DNA from: Candidatus Saccharimonadota bacterium
GTDB lineage: Bacteria > Patescibacteriota > Saccharimonadia > Saccharimonadales > Saccharimonadaceae
Assembly: GCA_900555425.1 (NCBI GenBank)
Contig: UNSM01000005.1
Coordinates: forward strand, 1-20,066
Direction: 5' to 3'
DNA length: 20,066 nt
Position numbers and translations under genes: made by a program
The notes under the pieces: model-generated
The model's database searches: none
Told to the model about the DNA's origin: nothing
The model's input: the letters and a program-made list of their open reading frames with translations, nothing else
In this document: positions 1 through 10,305 of the stretch, one piece after another
Layout: each line of letters starts with the position of its first letter
Position numbering within the stretch: the first letter of the stretch is position 1

Positions 1-2
1 TT

Positions 3-674
3 CGGCAATTATTGGGCGGCGACACTTCGGGTCACGCTGACGATCATGTCGAGCGAGTGGCGTTGTTGGCAGAGCGTTTCGCTAATGAATGTAGTGAATC
101 AGTGTACTTGCAAGAAGTGCTATTGACGGCTTGGCTGCATGATGTTGATGATTATAAATTAGTCGGTAAAACGCAGGCGGAAAAATTGACGAACGCGGTA
201 AATATTATGGCGCAGGCAGAGGTGGCTGATGATTTAAGTCGGGCTGTGCTGGAAAATATTGCGGCGATTGGTTATAGTAAACGGCTGAACGGCAAGCAGC
301 CGCAGCGGTTGGCGGGGAAATTGGCGTCTGACGCTGATATGTGTGATGCTATTGGTGCGGTCGGCATTGAGCGGGCGTTGGTTTATGCTTGTCATCACGG
401 CGGTCGGATTTTTGACCCTAAAGTCTGGCCGAATGTCAATCTGGCGGCGCACGAATATAACACTGATGGCAATACGCATGATACCGACGGATTCATTAAT
501 CACTTCTTTGAGAAGCTGCTGAAATTGAAAGGTTTGATGTTGACTGAGCCGGGGCGAATAGAAGCGGAGAATCGTCATCAAATTATGGTTGATTTTCTTC
601 GCGCCTATTTTCACGAAAAGAATGCGCCCGAGTGGAGTGATTTTTTGGAGGAATATTTACGTAGCATCGATTAA
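3..674 (+). CDS. HD-domain phosphohydrolase, 5' end outside the window
   Basis: This is the C-terminal part of an HD superfamily metal-dependent phosphohydrolase of the YedJ-like type. The frame is open to the left edge (Arg-Gln-Leu-Leu precede the first possible TTG start at 12), and homologous proteins have sequence before this point, so I treat it as 5'-truncated. Visible signatures are an HADDHVERV stretch (first His and the helix after it), WLHDVDD (the HD pair) and ASDADMCDAIGAVGIERAL (the later Asp and the usual D-A-x-GA-x-G-x-R run). Members hydrolyse phosphoester or nucleotide substrates, but the substrate here cannot be read from sequence. It ends with TAA before a canonical promoter for the next gene. 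Family confidence is high; function is open. Confidence 0.85.
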   Translation, partial: RQLLGGDTSGHADDHVERVALLAERFANECSESVYLQEVLLTAWLHDVDDYKLVGKTQAEKLTNAVNIMAQAEVADDLSRAVLENIAAIGYSKRLNGKQPQRLAGKLASDADMCDAIGAVGIERALVYACHHGGRIFDPKVWPNVNLAAHEYNTDGNTHDTDGFINHFFEKLLKLKGLMLTEPGRIEAENRHQIMVDFLRAYFHEKNAPEWSDFLEEYLRSID

Positions 675-705
675 ATATTGAAGAATGGTTAACTTTCGCT
701 TTTTA

Positions 706-734
706 TTGACCTGATCAGTGCTTTGTAGTTATAT
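706..734 (+). promoter_or_regulatory. Promoter of the DUF488 gene
   Basis: TTGACC (706-711), a 17-nt spacer and TTATAT (729-734) form a sigma70-type promoter. Only 6 nt separate the -10 box from the ATG at 741, so transcription should start at or next to the start codon (leaderless mRNA). Confidence 0.7.
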
Positions 735-740
735 GAAATT

Positions 741-1088
741 ATGACAAAGTATAGAATTGAACGGATTTATGAGTCGACCGCGTCGGACGATAGTTATCGT
801 GTGCTGGTCGATCGATTGTGGCCGCGCGGAATTAGCAAAGAACGAGCTGCATTGGACGAGTGGAATAAAGAAATTGCCCCGACCGATGAATTACGCAAAT
901 GGTTTAATCACGATCCAGAAAAATTCCCGGAATTTTCTCGCCGTTATATGAAGGAGCTGGATAATAATCCTGCGGCTGCCGAAGCAAAGAATAATTGGAA
1001 CAAACAATCTGCAGTTACGCTGTTATATGGCGCCAAAGATGCGGAACATAATCAAGCGATAGTTCTCAAAAAGTGGCTGGAAGATTAG
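741..1088 (+). CDS. DUF488 family protein (YeaO-like)
   Basis: A 115-residue cytoplasmic protein with the DUF488/YeaO pattern: an N-terminal RIERIYES strand, the LVDRLWPRGISKE motif, a W-x-KEIAPTDELRKWF block and a C-terminal LLYGAKDAEHNQAIVL segment. The length is normal for the family, whose biochemical role is unknown. The conserved Arg/Asp and Trp-Phe surfaces suggest a nucleic-acid or nucleotide-related role, but this is speculation. There is no ribosome binding site; the start directly follows a good promoter, which fits a leaderless transcript. It stands alone between the HD hydrolase and uvrC. Confidence 0.88.
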   Translation: MTKYRIERIYESTASDDSYRVLVDRLWPRGISKERAALDEWNKEIAPTDELRKWFNHDPEKFPEFSRRYMKELDNNPAAAEAKNNWNKQSAVTLLYGAKDAEHNQAIVLKKWLED

Positions 1089-1133
1089 ACTAATCGCTAA
1101 AAGAATGCTTGCATAATTGGCGTATTTAGATTG

Positions 1134-1139
1134 TAATAT
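1134..1139 (+). promoter_or_regulatory. -10 element of uvrC
   Basis: TAATAT ends 5 nt before the uvrC ATG. A possible -35 (TTGCAT, 1109-1114) is 19 nt upstream, wider than ideal. No Shine-Dalgarno is present, consistent with a leaderless transcript. Confidence 0.5.
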
Positions 1140-1144
1140 ATTTA

Positions 1145-2722
1145 ATGAATCAAGCATTGCAAGCCAAGCTAAAAACTTTGCCGCGAACGCCCGGTGTTTA
1201 TTTTCATAAGTCGGCGAGCGGCGAGGTAATTTATGTTGGTAAGGCAGCGGTTCTTAAGAATCGTGTACGTCAGTATTTTCAAGATTCGCGCGGGCGAGAT
1301 AATAAAACTATGGCGCTGGTGGCGGAGATTTTTGATACTGATTGGATTGAAACTGAGAGTGAGGTTGACGCGCTATTTTTGGAAAGCGAGATGATCAAGC
1401 GGTATATGCCGCGATACAACGTTCTGCTGCGCGACGACAAGTCTCAGATGTACGTTCGGATTGATATGAAAAGCGATTGGCCGACGGTCAGTTTTACGCG
1501 GAATCCTGCCGATGATGGTGCGGATTATTTTGGTCCATTTTACAATGGTTTTGCGTTAAAAAAGGCATTGCGCTATTTGAGGCGAATTTTTCCATATCTC
1601 ACTCACCAAAGACGCCCCGGGCAATCAAAGCTGGATGAGGATTTGGGTTTAAGTCCGAAAATAAGCGATGGTTCTGACGCGTATAAAGCTAGTTTGCGCA
1701 AATTGATAAGTTATATTAAGGGAAATCGCAAGGCTATTGCTGTGGAGTTGGAGCGTGATATGAAAACGGCTGCGGGGCTTCATGATTTTGAGCGGGCGGC
1801 AAGTCTGAGGAATAAGTTGCGCGCCATGCAAGAGCTTCAGCGACGCGTTATGTTTGGCGATAAGGAATTTTTGGATATTTCAAAAGATAAGGCGCTGGCT
1901 GATTTAGCAAAACTACTTGGCTTAAAAAATATTCCAGTGCGAATTGAGGGCTATGATATTTCTCATATGAGCGGACGTCAAGTTGTGGCGAGTATGGTGG
2001 TCTTTACGAATGGTGCGAGCGATCGTGCGGAATATCGCAAATTTAAGGTGAGCGAAAAAAACGACGATACTGGAAATATGTACGAGGTGATTTTTAGGCG
2101 ACTTGGTGAGCGAAATATCAAAAGCTGGGGCTGTCCAGATCTGTTGTTGATTGACGGCGGAAAGGGTCAACTTTCGGCGGCGATTAAGGCAAGGGATGAG
2201 CGCGGAATAAAATTGCCAATTATTAGCATTGCCAAACGCGAGGAAGAAATTATTATTCATAAAACTGGTTCACAAATTGACGTATCGTACATTGAGGAGT
2301 TGCAAAAATCTATTCATCAGGATGTCGCTATTCACGAAGATAATGATGTGTATGTGGTGAATTTGCATCCCGCTCAGCGCAACGCTGGATCTCATTCAAG
2401 GAATCTACGAGGCTCTGATATCGATGGCGATTCCAGCCGGGACAATTTTACAAAAAGTTCTATTGCGACGACAGATATTGTCAAGCTTTTCCAGCGGATT
2501 CGTGACGAGTCGCATCGATTTGCTGTGAGCTATCATACTGCGCTGAAGCGTCAAAATCAGACGAAAAACCAACTGGAAGAAATTCCGGGGATTGGTCCAA
2601 AGACGCGTGCGAAATTGCTAAGGAAATTTGGCAGTGTGAAAAAAATTATTGAGGCGGATTATGCGGAATTGCAGGCGGAAGTTGGCACGAAAAAGGCGAA
2701 TTTGATTAAACGCTTGTCTTAA
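1145..2722 (+). CDS. uvrC: Excinuclease ABC subunit C (UvrC)
   Basis: UvrC makes both incisions in UvrABC nucleotide excision repair. Domains in order: GIY-YIG nuclease (residues about 13-95; TPGVYFH, then VIYVGKA and ALFLESEMIK with the catalytic Glu), UvrB-interacting helix pair (about 200-235, LHDFERAASLRNKLRAM), RNase H-like nuclease (YDISH near 271, LLIDGGKGQ near 337, RDESHRFA near 452), and C-terminal helix-hairpin-helix DNA-binding motifs (IPGIGPKTRAKLL). At 525 residues it is shorter than typical UvrC (about 600). Two oddities: the four-Cys cluster normally after the GIY-YIG domain is absent (the segment FPYLTHQRRPGQSK has no Cys), and a Ser/Asp-rich insert lies at about 390-445 inside the second nuclease domain. 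The identification is secure. Confidence 0.97.
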   Translation: MNQALQAKLKTLPRTPGVYFHKSASGEVIYVGKAAVLKNRVRQYFQDSRGRDNKTMALVAEIFDTDWIETESEVDALFLESEMIKRYMPRYNVLLRDDKSQMYVRIDMKSDWPTVSFTRNPADDGADYFGPFYNGFALKKALRYLRRIFPYLTHQRRPGQSKLDEDLGLSPKISDGSDAYKASLRKLISYIKGNRKAIAVELERDMKTAAGLHDFERAASLRNKLRAMQELQRRVMFGDKEFLDISKDKALADLAKLLGLKNIPVRIEGYDISHMSGRQVVASMVVFTNGASDRAEYRKFKVSEKNDDTGNMYEVIFRRLGERNIKSWGCPDLLLIDGGKGQLSAAIKARDERGIKLPIISIAKREEEIIIHKTGSQIDVSYIEELQKSIHQDVAIHEDNDVYVVNLHPAQRNAGSHSRNLRGSDIDGDSSRDNFTKSSIATTDIVKLFQRIRDESHRFAVSYHTALKRQNQTKNQLEEIPGIGPKTRAKLLRKFGSVKKIIEADYAELQAEVGTKKANLIKRLS

Positions 2723-2736
2723 GTTTGGGCGACCAA

Positions 2737-2765
2737 TCGACAATAAAGCATAAATTATATATAAT
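2737..2765 (+). promoter_or_regulatory. Promoter of the holin-like/secG/SBP operon
   Basis: TCGACA (2737-2742), a 17-nt spacer and TATAAT (2760-2765). The -10 ends 7 nt before the ATG at 2773. This placement picks the 2773 start over an upstream TTG at 2725. Confidence 0.75.
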
Positions 2766-2772
2766 AAGACTA

Positions 2773-3147
2773 ATGAAAAGACAATTTGCAACGTTTTTGA
2801 TTCGGCTAATTCTTAACTCGGTAGGTATTTGGGTTGCAGTGCGGCTGCTTGGAAATGAAACTCCGGGCGCAACTTCTGCGTGGACGTTTATGATGGCGGG
2901 GCTGATATTTTCGGTAGTGAATAGCGTATTGAAGCCAATCGTTACAATTCTAGCCCTGCCAGCAATCCTATTGACATTAGGACTGTTTACCTTAATTGTA
3001 AATGGCTTTATGGTTTATATTTCATTAGCTTTGGCGCCAGGAATTTCTATGACTTTTGCGCATTCAATTATTGCCGGGATTATATTGAGTTTGGTAAACT
3101 ATATTATAAGTAGCGCGCTGGTTTTGCAGCGGGAAGAAAAGGAGTAA
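2773..3147 (+). CDS. Phage holin 4_2 / YvlD-like membrane protein
   Basis: A 124-residue integral membrane protein with four hydrophobic segments and the family pattern: an N-terminal RLILNSVGIWVAVRLLG helix, a GLIFSVVNSVLKPI stretch (the common N-x-x-x-KP motif), an LPAILLTLGLFTLIVNGFMVY helix and a terminal helix. The family is named after mycobacteriophage holins but is widespread in bacterial chromosomes with an unclear role at the envelope. The start at 2773 fits a leaderless transcript; an upstream in-frame TTG (2725) would lie before the promoter. Its stop overlaps the Shine-Dalgarno of secG, so the two are probably coupled. There is no lysis cassette nearby, so a phage origin is not supported. 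Confidence 0.85.
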   Translation: MKRQFATFLIRLILNSVGIWVAVRLLGNETPGATSAWTFMMAGLIFSVVNSVLKPIVTILALPAILLTLGLFTLIVNGFMVYISLALAPGISMTFAHSIIAGIILSLVNYIISSALVLQREEKE

Positions 3148-3148
3148 T

Positions 3149-3385
3149 ATGTCAATTGATACAATTTTACCGTACGTGACGCTTGGATCTGCCGTACTGA
3201 TGATTATCGCAATTTTGTTGCAGCAACGAGGCGCAAGTTTGGGCGCAGGATTCGGCTCGTCTGGGGAATTATTCACTACTCGTCGCGGATTTGATAAAAA
3301 CTTGTTTGATGTAACTATTGTTTTTGCGGTGATTTTTGTGCTATCGATTTTGGCAAGTATGATTTTGCCGGGATTGCAAAAATAG
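3149..3385 (+). CDS. secG: Preprotein translocase subunit SecG
   Basis: A 78-residue protein with the SecG layout: two transmembrane helices (about 7-23 and 54-75) around a Gly-rich cytoplasmic loop. The diagnostic stretch is LLQQRGASLGAGFGSSGELF followed by the TTRRGFDK loop. SecG associates with SecYE and assists SecA-driven translocation. AAGGAG (3139-3144) gives a good ribosome binding site and overlaps the previous stop codon. It lies between a membrane protein and an exported solute-binding protein, probably in one transcript. Confidence 0.95.
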   Translation: MSIDTILPYVTLGSAVLMIIAILLQQRGASLGAGFGSSGELFTTRRGFDKNLFDVTIVFAVIFVLSILASMILPGLQK

Positions 3386-3395
3386 GAGAATAGAT

Positions 3396-5186
3396 TTGAG
3401 CTCGGATAATTCGTCATGGAATCGTTTTGCGCGGCTAAAAGTTTCCAGTAAAGATGTCAATAAGCGTCTGCGTAAGATTGAAAAGGGAAGCTTGCGCCAT
3501 GCGCATAAATTCGTGACATCCAGGCTGGATCGCTTATCTAATGTGCGACGTCGGGTTTCTGTCTGGATTATTCTAGTATTGGTGATGATTGGCGCCAGTG
3601 CGGTGCAGTGGCATATTTCTCGCAATTCTTTCACGACAATGGCGTACACTTCTGGCGGATCATATTCTGAGGGTGTGCTGGGTCCTTTGGAAAACTTAAA
3701 TCCGATTTTCGCAAAAACCAATGCTGAAAAATCAGCCGCGAAATTGCTATTTTCAAGTTTGTATCGATATGACTCAACGGGCAATATAAAGGCTGACATG
3801 GCGGATAGCGTCAGCGTGAACGACAAAGAAACTGAATATACAGTTAAGCTGAAGAAAGGCCTGAAGTGGTCGGACGGACAAGATTTAACGGCGGATGATG
3901 TAATTTTTACGTTGAAGCTATTGGCGAATCCAGAAGTTGGAGCTGAGATATCTGGCTGGAAGTCTATAAAATTCGAGAAAGTGTCTGACGATTCGGTAAA
4001 GTTTATTCTGCCGTCGTCATATTCGCCGTTTGTCCATGCTTTGACATTCCCGATTATCCCTAAGCATATATTAAAAGACGTTAGACCGTCGAATTTACGT
4101 GAACATGATTTTAATAAATCGCCTATATCCAGCGGTCCGTTCGCCTTTAGATTGCTGCAGAATGTAACGAGCGATGGTAGTAAAAAAGTGCTATATTTGC
4201 AGTCGAATAGCAATTATTATGGCAGCACGCCTAAGTTAGAACGATTCCAGCTGTACGCGTATCCGACGCAGGATGATATTGCGAAAAGTTTGCGTACGCG
4301 AGAAATTACAGGAACTCCAGAATTGATTTATAACGATCAATCCGCCGAGGTAAAATCTATGTACGCCGCAGAAGCACACTCTTTGAATAACGGAGTTTAC
4401 GCGCTGTTTAATAACAACAGTCAGTTCTTGCGATCAAAAGCTGTTCGCCAAGCTTTGTCGCTCAGTGTCGACGCATCCAAGCTACGCCAATCTTTGTCGT
4501 TGTCTACGGAAGAATTATCTGGTCCAACGCTTAACAAATTCCTGGGAAAGAGCTCGAATTCGTCTAGTTATGACGTCAAGAAAGCGAAATCTCTACTGGA
4601 CGCTGAGGGCTGGAAGAGCGTAAACAATGTTCGCCAGAAGGGAAATGATAAGTTAAAACTCAACGTGGTCGTTTTGAAGAATAGCAATTACGAAAAGGTC
4701 GCCAGGTATTTGGCTCAAGTTTGGTATGACGAGTTGAATATAGAATCGGATATTAAAGTTGTCGATCCAAACGACGCCACTCAAAATATCCTTCAGACAG
4801 TTTTGCAGCCGCGCAATTTTGACGTGCTGGTTTATGAACTCTCCTTGGGCGGCGACCCTGATGTTTACGCCTATTGGCATTCTTCACAGGCAACCAATAA
4901 TGGTTTGAATTTCTCCAATTACAATAATGCGATAGCGGACGATGCTTTGGAGAGCGGCCGATCTAAAATCTCGGCAAAGCAACGCGCTGATCGTTACGCG
5001 AAGTTTACTGCCACTTGGCAAGCGGACGCTCCGGCGATTGCCTTGTATCAGCCGAAGTTTGACTATATCCATATTCGGAACGTTAAAGCTCTCGACGCAA
5101 GCACCGAAGTTGTCAATCCTGTCGATCGTTATGTCGATGTTCAATATTGGGCGACAGAGAAAAAGTCCGTTTACAAAACCCCGTAA
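3396..5186 (+). CDS. ABC transporter solute-binding protein, family 5 (peptide/nickel type), membrane-anchored
   Basis: A 596-residue SBP_bac_5 protein, as in OppA/DppA. The signature region is clear: ENLNPIF near the N-terminal lobe, LLFSSLYRYD, then LKKGLKWSDGQDLTADDVIF; later SPISSGPFAF and KAVRQALSLSVD are also typical. TTG is the start, preceded by AGGAG at 3384-3388 and placed 10 nt after secG. The N-terminus is unusual: about 54 basic cytoplasmic residues, then one hydrophobic helix (55-72), with no lipobox Cys. It is therefore probably a signal-anchored protein rather than a lipoprotein. No permease or ATPase gene is adjacent. The likely role is oligopeptide binding outside the membrane, fitting an organism that imports amino acids from a host; the ligand is inferred from family only. 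Confidence 0.92.
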   Translation: MSSDNSSWNRFARLKVSSKDVNKRLRKIEKGSLRHAHKFVTSRLDRLSNVRRRVSVWIILVLVMIGASAVQWHISRNSFTTMAYTSGGSYSEGVLGPLENLNPIFAKTNAEKSAAKLLFSSLYRYDSTGNIKADMADSVSVNDKETEYTVKLKKGLKWSDGQDLTADDVIFTLKLLANPEVGAEISGWKSIKFEKVSDDSVKFILPSSYSPFVHALTFPIIPKHILKDVRPSNLREHDFNKSPISSGPFAFRLLQNVTSDGSKKVLYLQSNSNYYGSTPKLERFQLYAYPTQDDIAKSLRTREITGTPELIYNDQSAEVKSMYAAEAHSLNNGVYALFNNNSQFLRSKAVRQALSLSVDASKLRQSLSLSTEELSGPTLNKFLGKSSNSSSYDVKKAKSLLDAEGWKSVNNVRQKGNDKLKLNVVVLKNSNYEKVARYLAQVWYDELNIESDIKVVDPNDATQNILQTVLQPRNFDVLVYELSLGGDPDVYAYWHSSQATNNGLNFSNYNNAIADDALESGRSKISAKQRADRYAKFTATWQADAPAIALYQPKFDYIHIRNVKALDASTEVVNPVDRYVDVQYWATEKKSVYKTP

Positions 5187-5197
5187 TCGGGTATAAT
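5170..5197 (+). promoter_or_regulatory. Promoter of tRNA-Leu(GAG)
   Basis: TTTACA (5170-5175), a 16-nt spacer and TATAAT (5192-5197). It overlaps the 3' end of the solute-binding protein gene and sits 13 nt before the mature tRNA 5' end. Confidence 0.6.
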
Positions 5198-5210
5198 GGT
5201 AAGTGGTTAT

Positions 5211-5298
5211 GCGGGCGTGGCGGAATTGGTAGACGCGCTAGCTTGAGGGGCTAGTGAGCATTGCGCTCGTGGAAGTTCAAGTCTTCTCGCTCGCACCA
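5211..5298 (+). tRNA. tRNA-Leu (anticodon GAG)
   Basis: A class II tRNA with CCA encoded at 5296-5298. Acceptor GCGGGCG pairs with CGCTCGC (one G-U). The anticodon stem CTAGC/GCTAG encloses loop TTGAGGG, giving anticodon GAG. There is a long variable arm, and the T arm is GGAAG-TTCAAGT-CTTCT. It decodes CUC/CUU. A weak inverted repeat (AAACATAT at 5298-5305 with ATATGTTT at 5332-5339) follows but has no U-tract. Confidence 0.96.
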
Positions 5299-5351
5299 AA
5301 CATATTGCAATTATTGGACGGGTTGTTTGTGATATGTTTTATAAAATCTGA

Positions 5352-5357
5352 TATAAT
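5352..5357 (+). promoter_or_regulatory. -10 element of tRNA-Cys
   Basis: TATAAT located 9 nt before the tRNA-Cys 5' end. The best -35 candidate (TTGTGA, 5327-5332) has a 19-nt spacer, so only the -10 is convincing. Confidence 0.5.
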
Positions 5358-5366
5358 AAAAGTGGT

Positions 5367-5440
5367 GGCGCGTTGGCGGAGCGGTTACGCAGAGGTCTGC
5401 AAAACCTTTTAGACGAGTTCGACTCTCGTACGTGCCTCCA
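5367..5440 (+). tRNA. tRNA-Cys (anticodon GCA)
   Basis: A 74-nt tRNA including an encoded CCA. Acceptor GGCGCGT pairs with ACGTGCC (one G-U), the discriminator is U as expected for tRNA-Cys, anticodon stem GAGGT/ACCTT surrounds loop CTGCAAA (anticodon GCA), and the T arm is ACGAG-TTCGACT-CTCGT. Confidence 0.96.
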
Positions 5441-5450
5441 ATTTTTTGAT

Positions 5451-5480
5451 AAATAGTCCTGAGCATTGGGCTATTTTTTA
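5451..5480 (+). terminator. Intrinsic terminator after tRNA-Cys
   Basis: AAATAGTCC (5451-5459) pairs with GGGCTATTT (5468-5476) over an 8-nt loop, 9 bp with one G-U, and runs into a T-rich tail. Confidence 0.75.
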
Positions 5481-5516
5481 TTTTGCGAAATTGTACAATT
5501 TGCTTAGAGAATATAG

Positions 5517-5522
5517 TATAAT
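5517..5522 (+). promoter_or_regulatory. -10 element upstream of tRNA-Leu(UAA)
   Basis: TATAAT in an AT-rich stretch 43 nt upstream of the tRNA. No well-spaced -35 is evident (TTGTAC at 5491-5496 would need a 20-nt spacer). It may also drive lemA, since no terminator follows the tRNA. Confidence 0.4.
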
Positions 5523-5565
5523 ATAAGTAGTCTGGCGCGCGGGCGTCTGGATTGTATATAAATAA

Positions 5566-5651
5566 GCGCGAGTGGCGGAATTGGTAGACGCGAGGGACTT
5601 AAAATCCCTTGACCAAAAGTCGTGCGGGTTCGATTCCCGCCTTGCGCACCA
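5566..5651 (+). tRNA. tRNA-Leu (anticodon UAA)
   Basis: A class II tRNA with encoded CCA. Acceptor GCGCGAG pairs with CTTGCGC, the anticodon stem AGGGA/TCCCT holds loop CTTAAAA (anticodon TAA), there is a long variable arm, and the T arm is GCGGG-TTCGATT-CCCGC. It decodes UUA/UUG. No terminator is seen before lemA, so read-through into lemA is possible. Confidence 0.97.
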
Positions 5652-5699
5652 AAGTTGTAAAGAAAGTAATATTGAATAGGAAAGGGACAAAGGTAAGAA

Positions 5700-6269
5700 A
5701 TGAGTCCATTGGTAATTGTACTTATTGTTACAGTGGTAGTTTTATTAGTGCTCATAGGAGTTGTAATTGGTGCGTACAACAGTTTGGTGGTACTACGCAA
5801 CCGCGTAGAAGAGGCATGGAGCGACATTACTGTTCAGCTAAAGCGCCGAACTGATTTGATTCCAAATTTGGTCAACTCGGTAAAAGGCTACGCTACGCAC
5901 GAAAAAGAAGTGTTTGAGAAGGTCGCAGAAGCTCGTTCAGCAATCATGAATGCTGGCAGTGTGGCTGAGACCGCTAAGGCTGAAAATGCTTTGGAAGGCG
6001 CGTTGAAGAGCTTGTTCGCTGTATCTGAGGCTTACCCAGAATTGAAAGCAAACCAGAACTTCTTGCAATTGCAACAAGAATTGGTTGACGCTGAGGATAA
6101 AATCCAAGCAGCTCGCCGATTCTACAACGGTGGCGTTCGCGACCTGAATACGAAGATCCAGACTTTTCCAACAAACATCATCGCAGGAATGTTTGGCTTC
6201 CAAGCTAAGGAATTCTTCGACGTTGAAGACCGTGCAAGCGTTGAAAATCCAGTTGAAGTAAAGTTCTAA
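5700..6269 (+). CDS. lemA: LemA family protein
   Basis: A 189-residue protein with a single N-terminal transmembrane helix (about 3-25) followed by the LemA helical domain. Signatures include [18 protein letters not shown], the [19 protein letters not shown] motif, and the C-terminal [14 protein letters not shown] stretch. LemA proteins are small envelope proteins with an N-out short tail. Their function is poorly defined, but they often sit next to htpX, as here. The region before the ATG has an AAAGGT that could serve as a weak ribosome binding site. A strong terminator follows, so lemA and htpX are separate transcripts despite adjacency. Confidence 0.95.
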   Translation: MSPLVIVLIVTVVVLLVLIGVVIGAYNSLVVLRNRVEEAWSDITVQLKRRTDLIPNLVNSVKGYATHEKEVFEKVAEARSAIMNAGSVAETAKAENALEGALKSLFAVSEAYPELKANQNFLQLQQELVDAEDKIQAARRFYNGGVRDLNTKIQTFPTNIIAGMFGFQAKEFFDVEDRASVENPVEVKF

Positions 6270-6285
6270 TCGAACCCTGAAATTA

Positions 6286-6318
6286 AAATCGCTCGCCTAT
6301 TTTTAGCGGGCGATTTTT
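6286..6318 (+). terminator. Intrinsic terminator after lemA
   Basis: An 11-bp stem, AAATCGCTCGC (6286-6296) with GCGGGCGATTT (6306-6316), one G-U, and a T-run at 6314-6318. The htpX promoter begins at the very end of this T-run. Confidence 0.88.
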
Positions 6319-6326
6319 GGTATAAT
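6318..6326 (+). promoter_or_regulatory. Extended -10 promoter of htpX
   Basis: TGGTATAAT is a TGn-extended -10 with no clear -35. The -10 ends 6 nt before the htpX ATG at 6333, which points to leaderless initiation. Confidence 0.7.
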
Positions 6327-6332
6327 TAACAT

Positions 6333-7208
6333 ATGTACAATGCAGTTTCTCAAAACAAACGCAACACAATATTAATTATGTCTGTGTTTGTGATAATTAT
6401 TGGAGTCATCGGTTTGTTTATTGGAGTGGCAACTGATAGCTATTCGCTAGCGCTCATCATCTTCATATGTGCGATATTGTATGCTTGGCTGCAATATTTT
6501 ATAGCTGGCAAGTTGGCTATGATGATGACTGGCGCTCAGGAAATTAGTAAAAATGACGCTCCCGAACTTTGGCGAGTGGTGGAAAATTTGTCTATCGCTT
6601 CTGGTATGCCGATGCCGAAAGTTTATATTATCGACGATCCAGCTCCAAATGCTTTTGCGACTGGCCGCGACCCAAATCACGCTATTGTTGGTGCGACTAC
6701 TGGACTTTTGGATATTATGGACAAGCGTGAACTGGAGGCGGTTATGGCGCATGAAATGAGCCACGTGCGAAATTACGACATCCGTGTGAGTATGATCGCT
6801 TTTGGTCTGGTTAGTGCAATTGGTCTATTTGCAGATTTGGCACTTAGAATGATGTTTTATAGTGACGACCGTGATAGAGATGTCAATCCTATCATCTACG
6901 CTTTCGGGTTGATTGTGGGTATATTGGCGCCGCTTTTGGCAACGATAACTCAATTGGCGGTTAGTAGACAGCGTGAATATCTGGCGGATGCTTCGGGTGT
7001 ATTATTGACACGAGATACTGAAGGATTAGCAAGCGCGCTGGAAAAATTGCGCCAATACGGCAGACCAATGCAAAAACAAAGTTCTTCCACTGCCAATTTG
7101 TTCATGAATAATCCTTTGAAGCCCGGATTTTTCTCGAAACTATTTAGTACTCATCCACCGCTAGAAGATAGAATTGCAAGGTTGAGGAATAACGCAACAA
7201 AGATGTAA
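6333..7208 (+). CDS. htpX: Membrane zinc metalloprotease HtpX (M48)
   Basis: A 291-residue M48B peptidase for quality control of membrane proteins. Two N-terminal transmembrane helices (about 15-35 and 38-57) precede the protease domain. The zinc site is visible: HEMSH (His140, Glu141, His144) and the third ligand Glu215 in REYLADA. Two further hydrophobic segments lie at about 150-175 and 187-210. The length matches the family. There is no Shine-Dalgarno; the promoter -10 is 6 nt from the ATG. It follows lemA, a common pairing. The next gene starts 2 nt after its stop, so they are probably co-transcribed. Confidence 0.96.
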   Translation: MYNAVSQNKRNTILIMSVFVIIIGVIGLFIGVATDSYSLALIIFICAILYAWLQYFIAGKLAMMMTGAQEISKNDAPELWRVVENLSIASGMPMPKVYIIDDPAPNAFATGRDPNHAIVGATTGLLDIMDKRELEAVMAHEMSHVRNYDIRVSMIAFGLVSAIGLFADLALRMMFYSDDRDRDVNPIIYAFGLIVGILAPLLATITQLAVSRQREYLADASGVLLTRDTEGLASALEKLRQYGRPMQKQSSSTANLFMNNPLKPGFFSKLFSTHPPLEDRIARLRNNATKM

Positions 7209-7210
7209 TT

Positions 7211-10301
<3,091 letters not shown>

Positions 10302-10305
10302 ATTA

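Noticed and set aside
2725..2772. Upstream TTG start for the holin-like protein
   Set aside because: The added 16 residues are encoded across the -35 and -10 boxes; the ATG at 2773 fits the promoter.
2773..3147. Prophage or lysis module suggested by the holin family name
   Set aside because: No endolysin, structural phage gene or integrase is nearby; this family is common in bacterial chromosomes.
3341..4213. A 290-codon minus-strand open frame opposite the solute-binding protein gene
   Set aside because: The + strand frame has clear family 5 binding-protein motifs, and the antisense translation has no recognisable domain, promoter or ribosome binding site.
5298..5339. Inverted repeat AAACATAT/ATATGTTT between tRNA-Leu and tRNA-Cys as a terminator
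   Set aside because: The loop is 26 nt, the stem is AT-only and there is no T-run after it.
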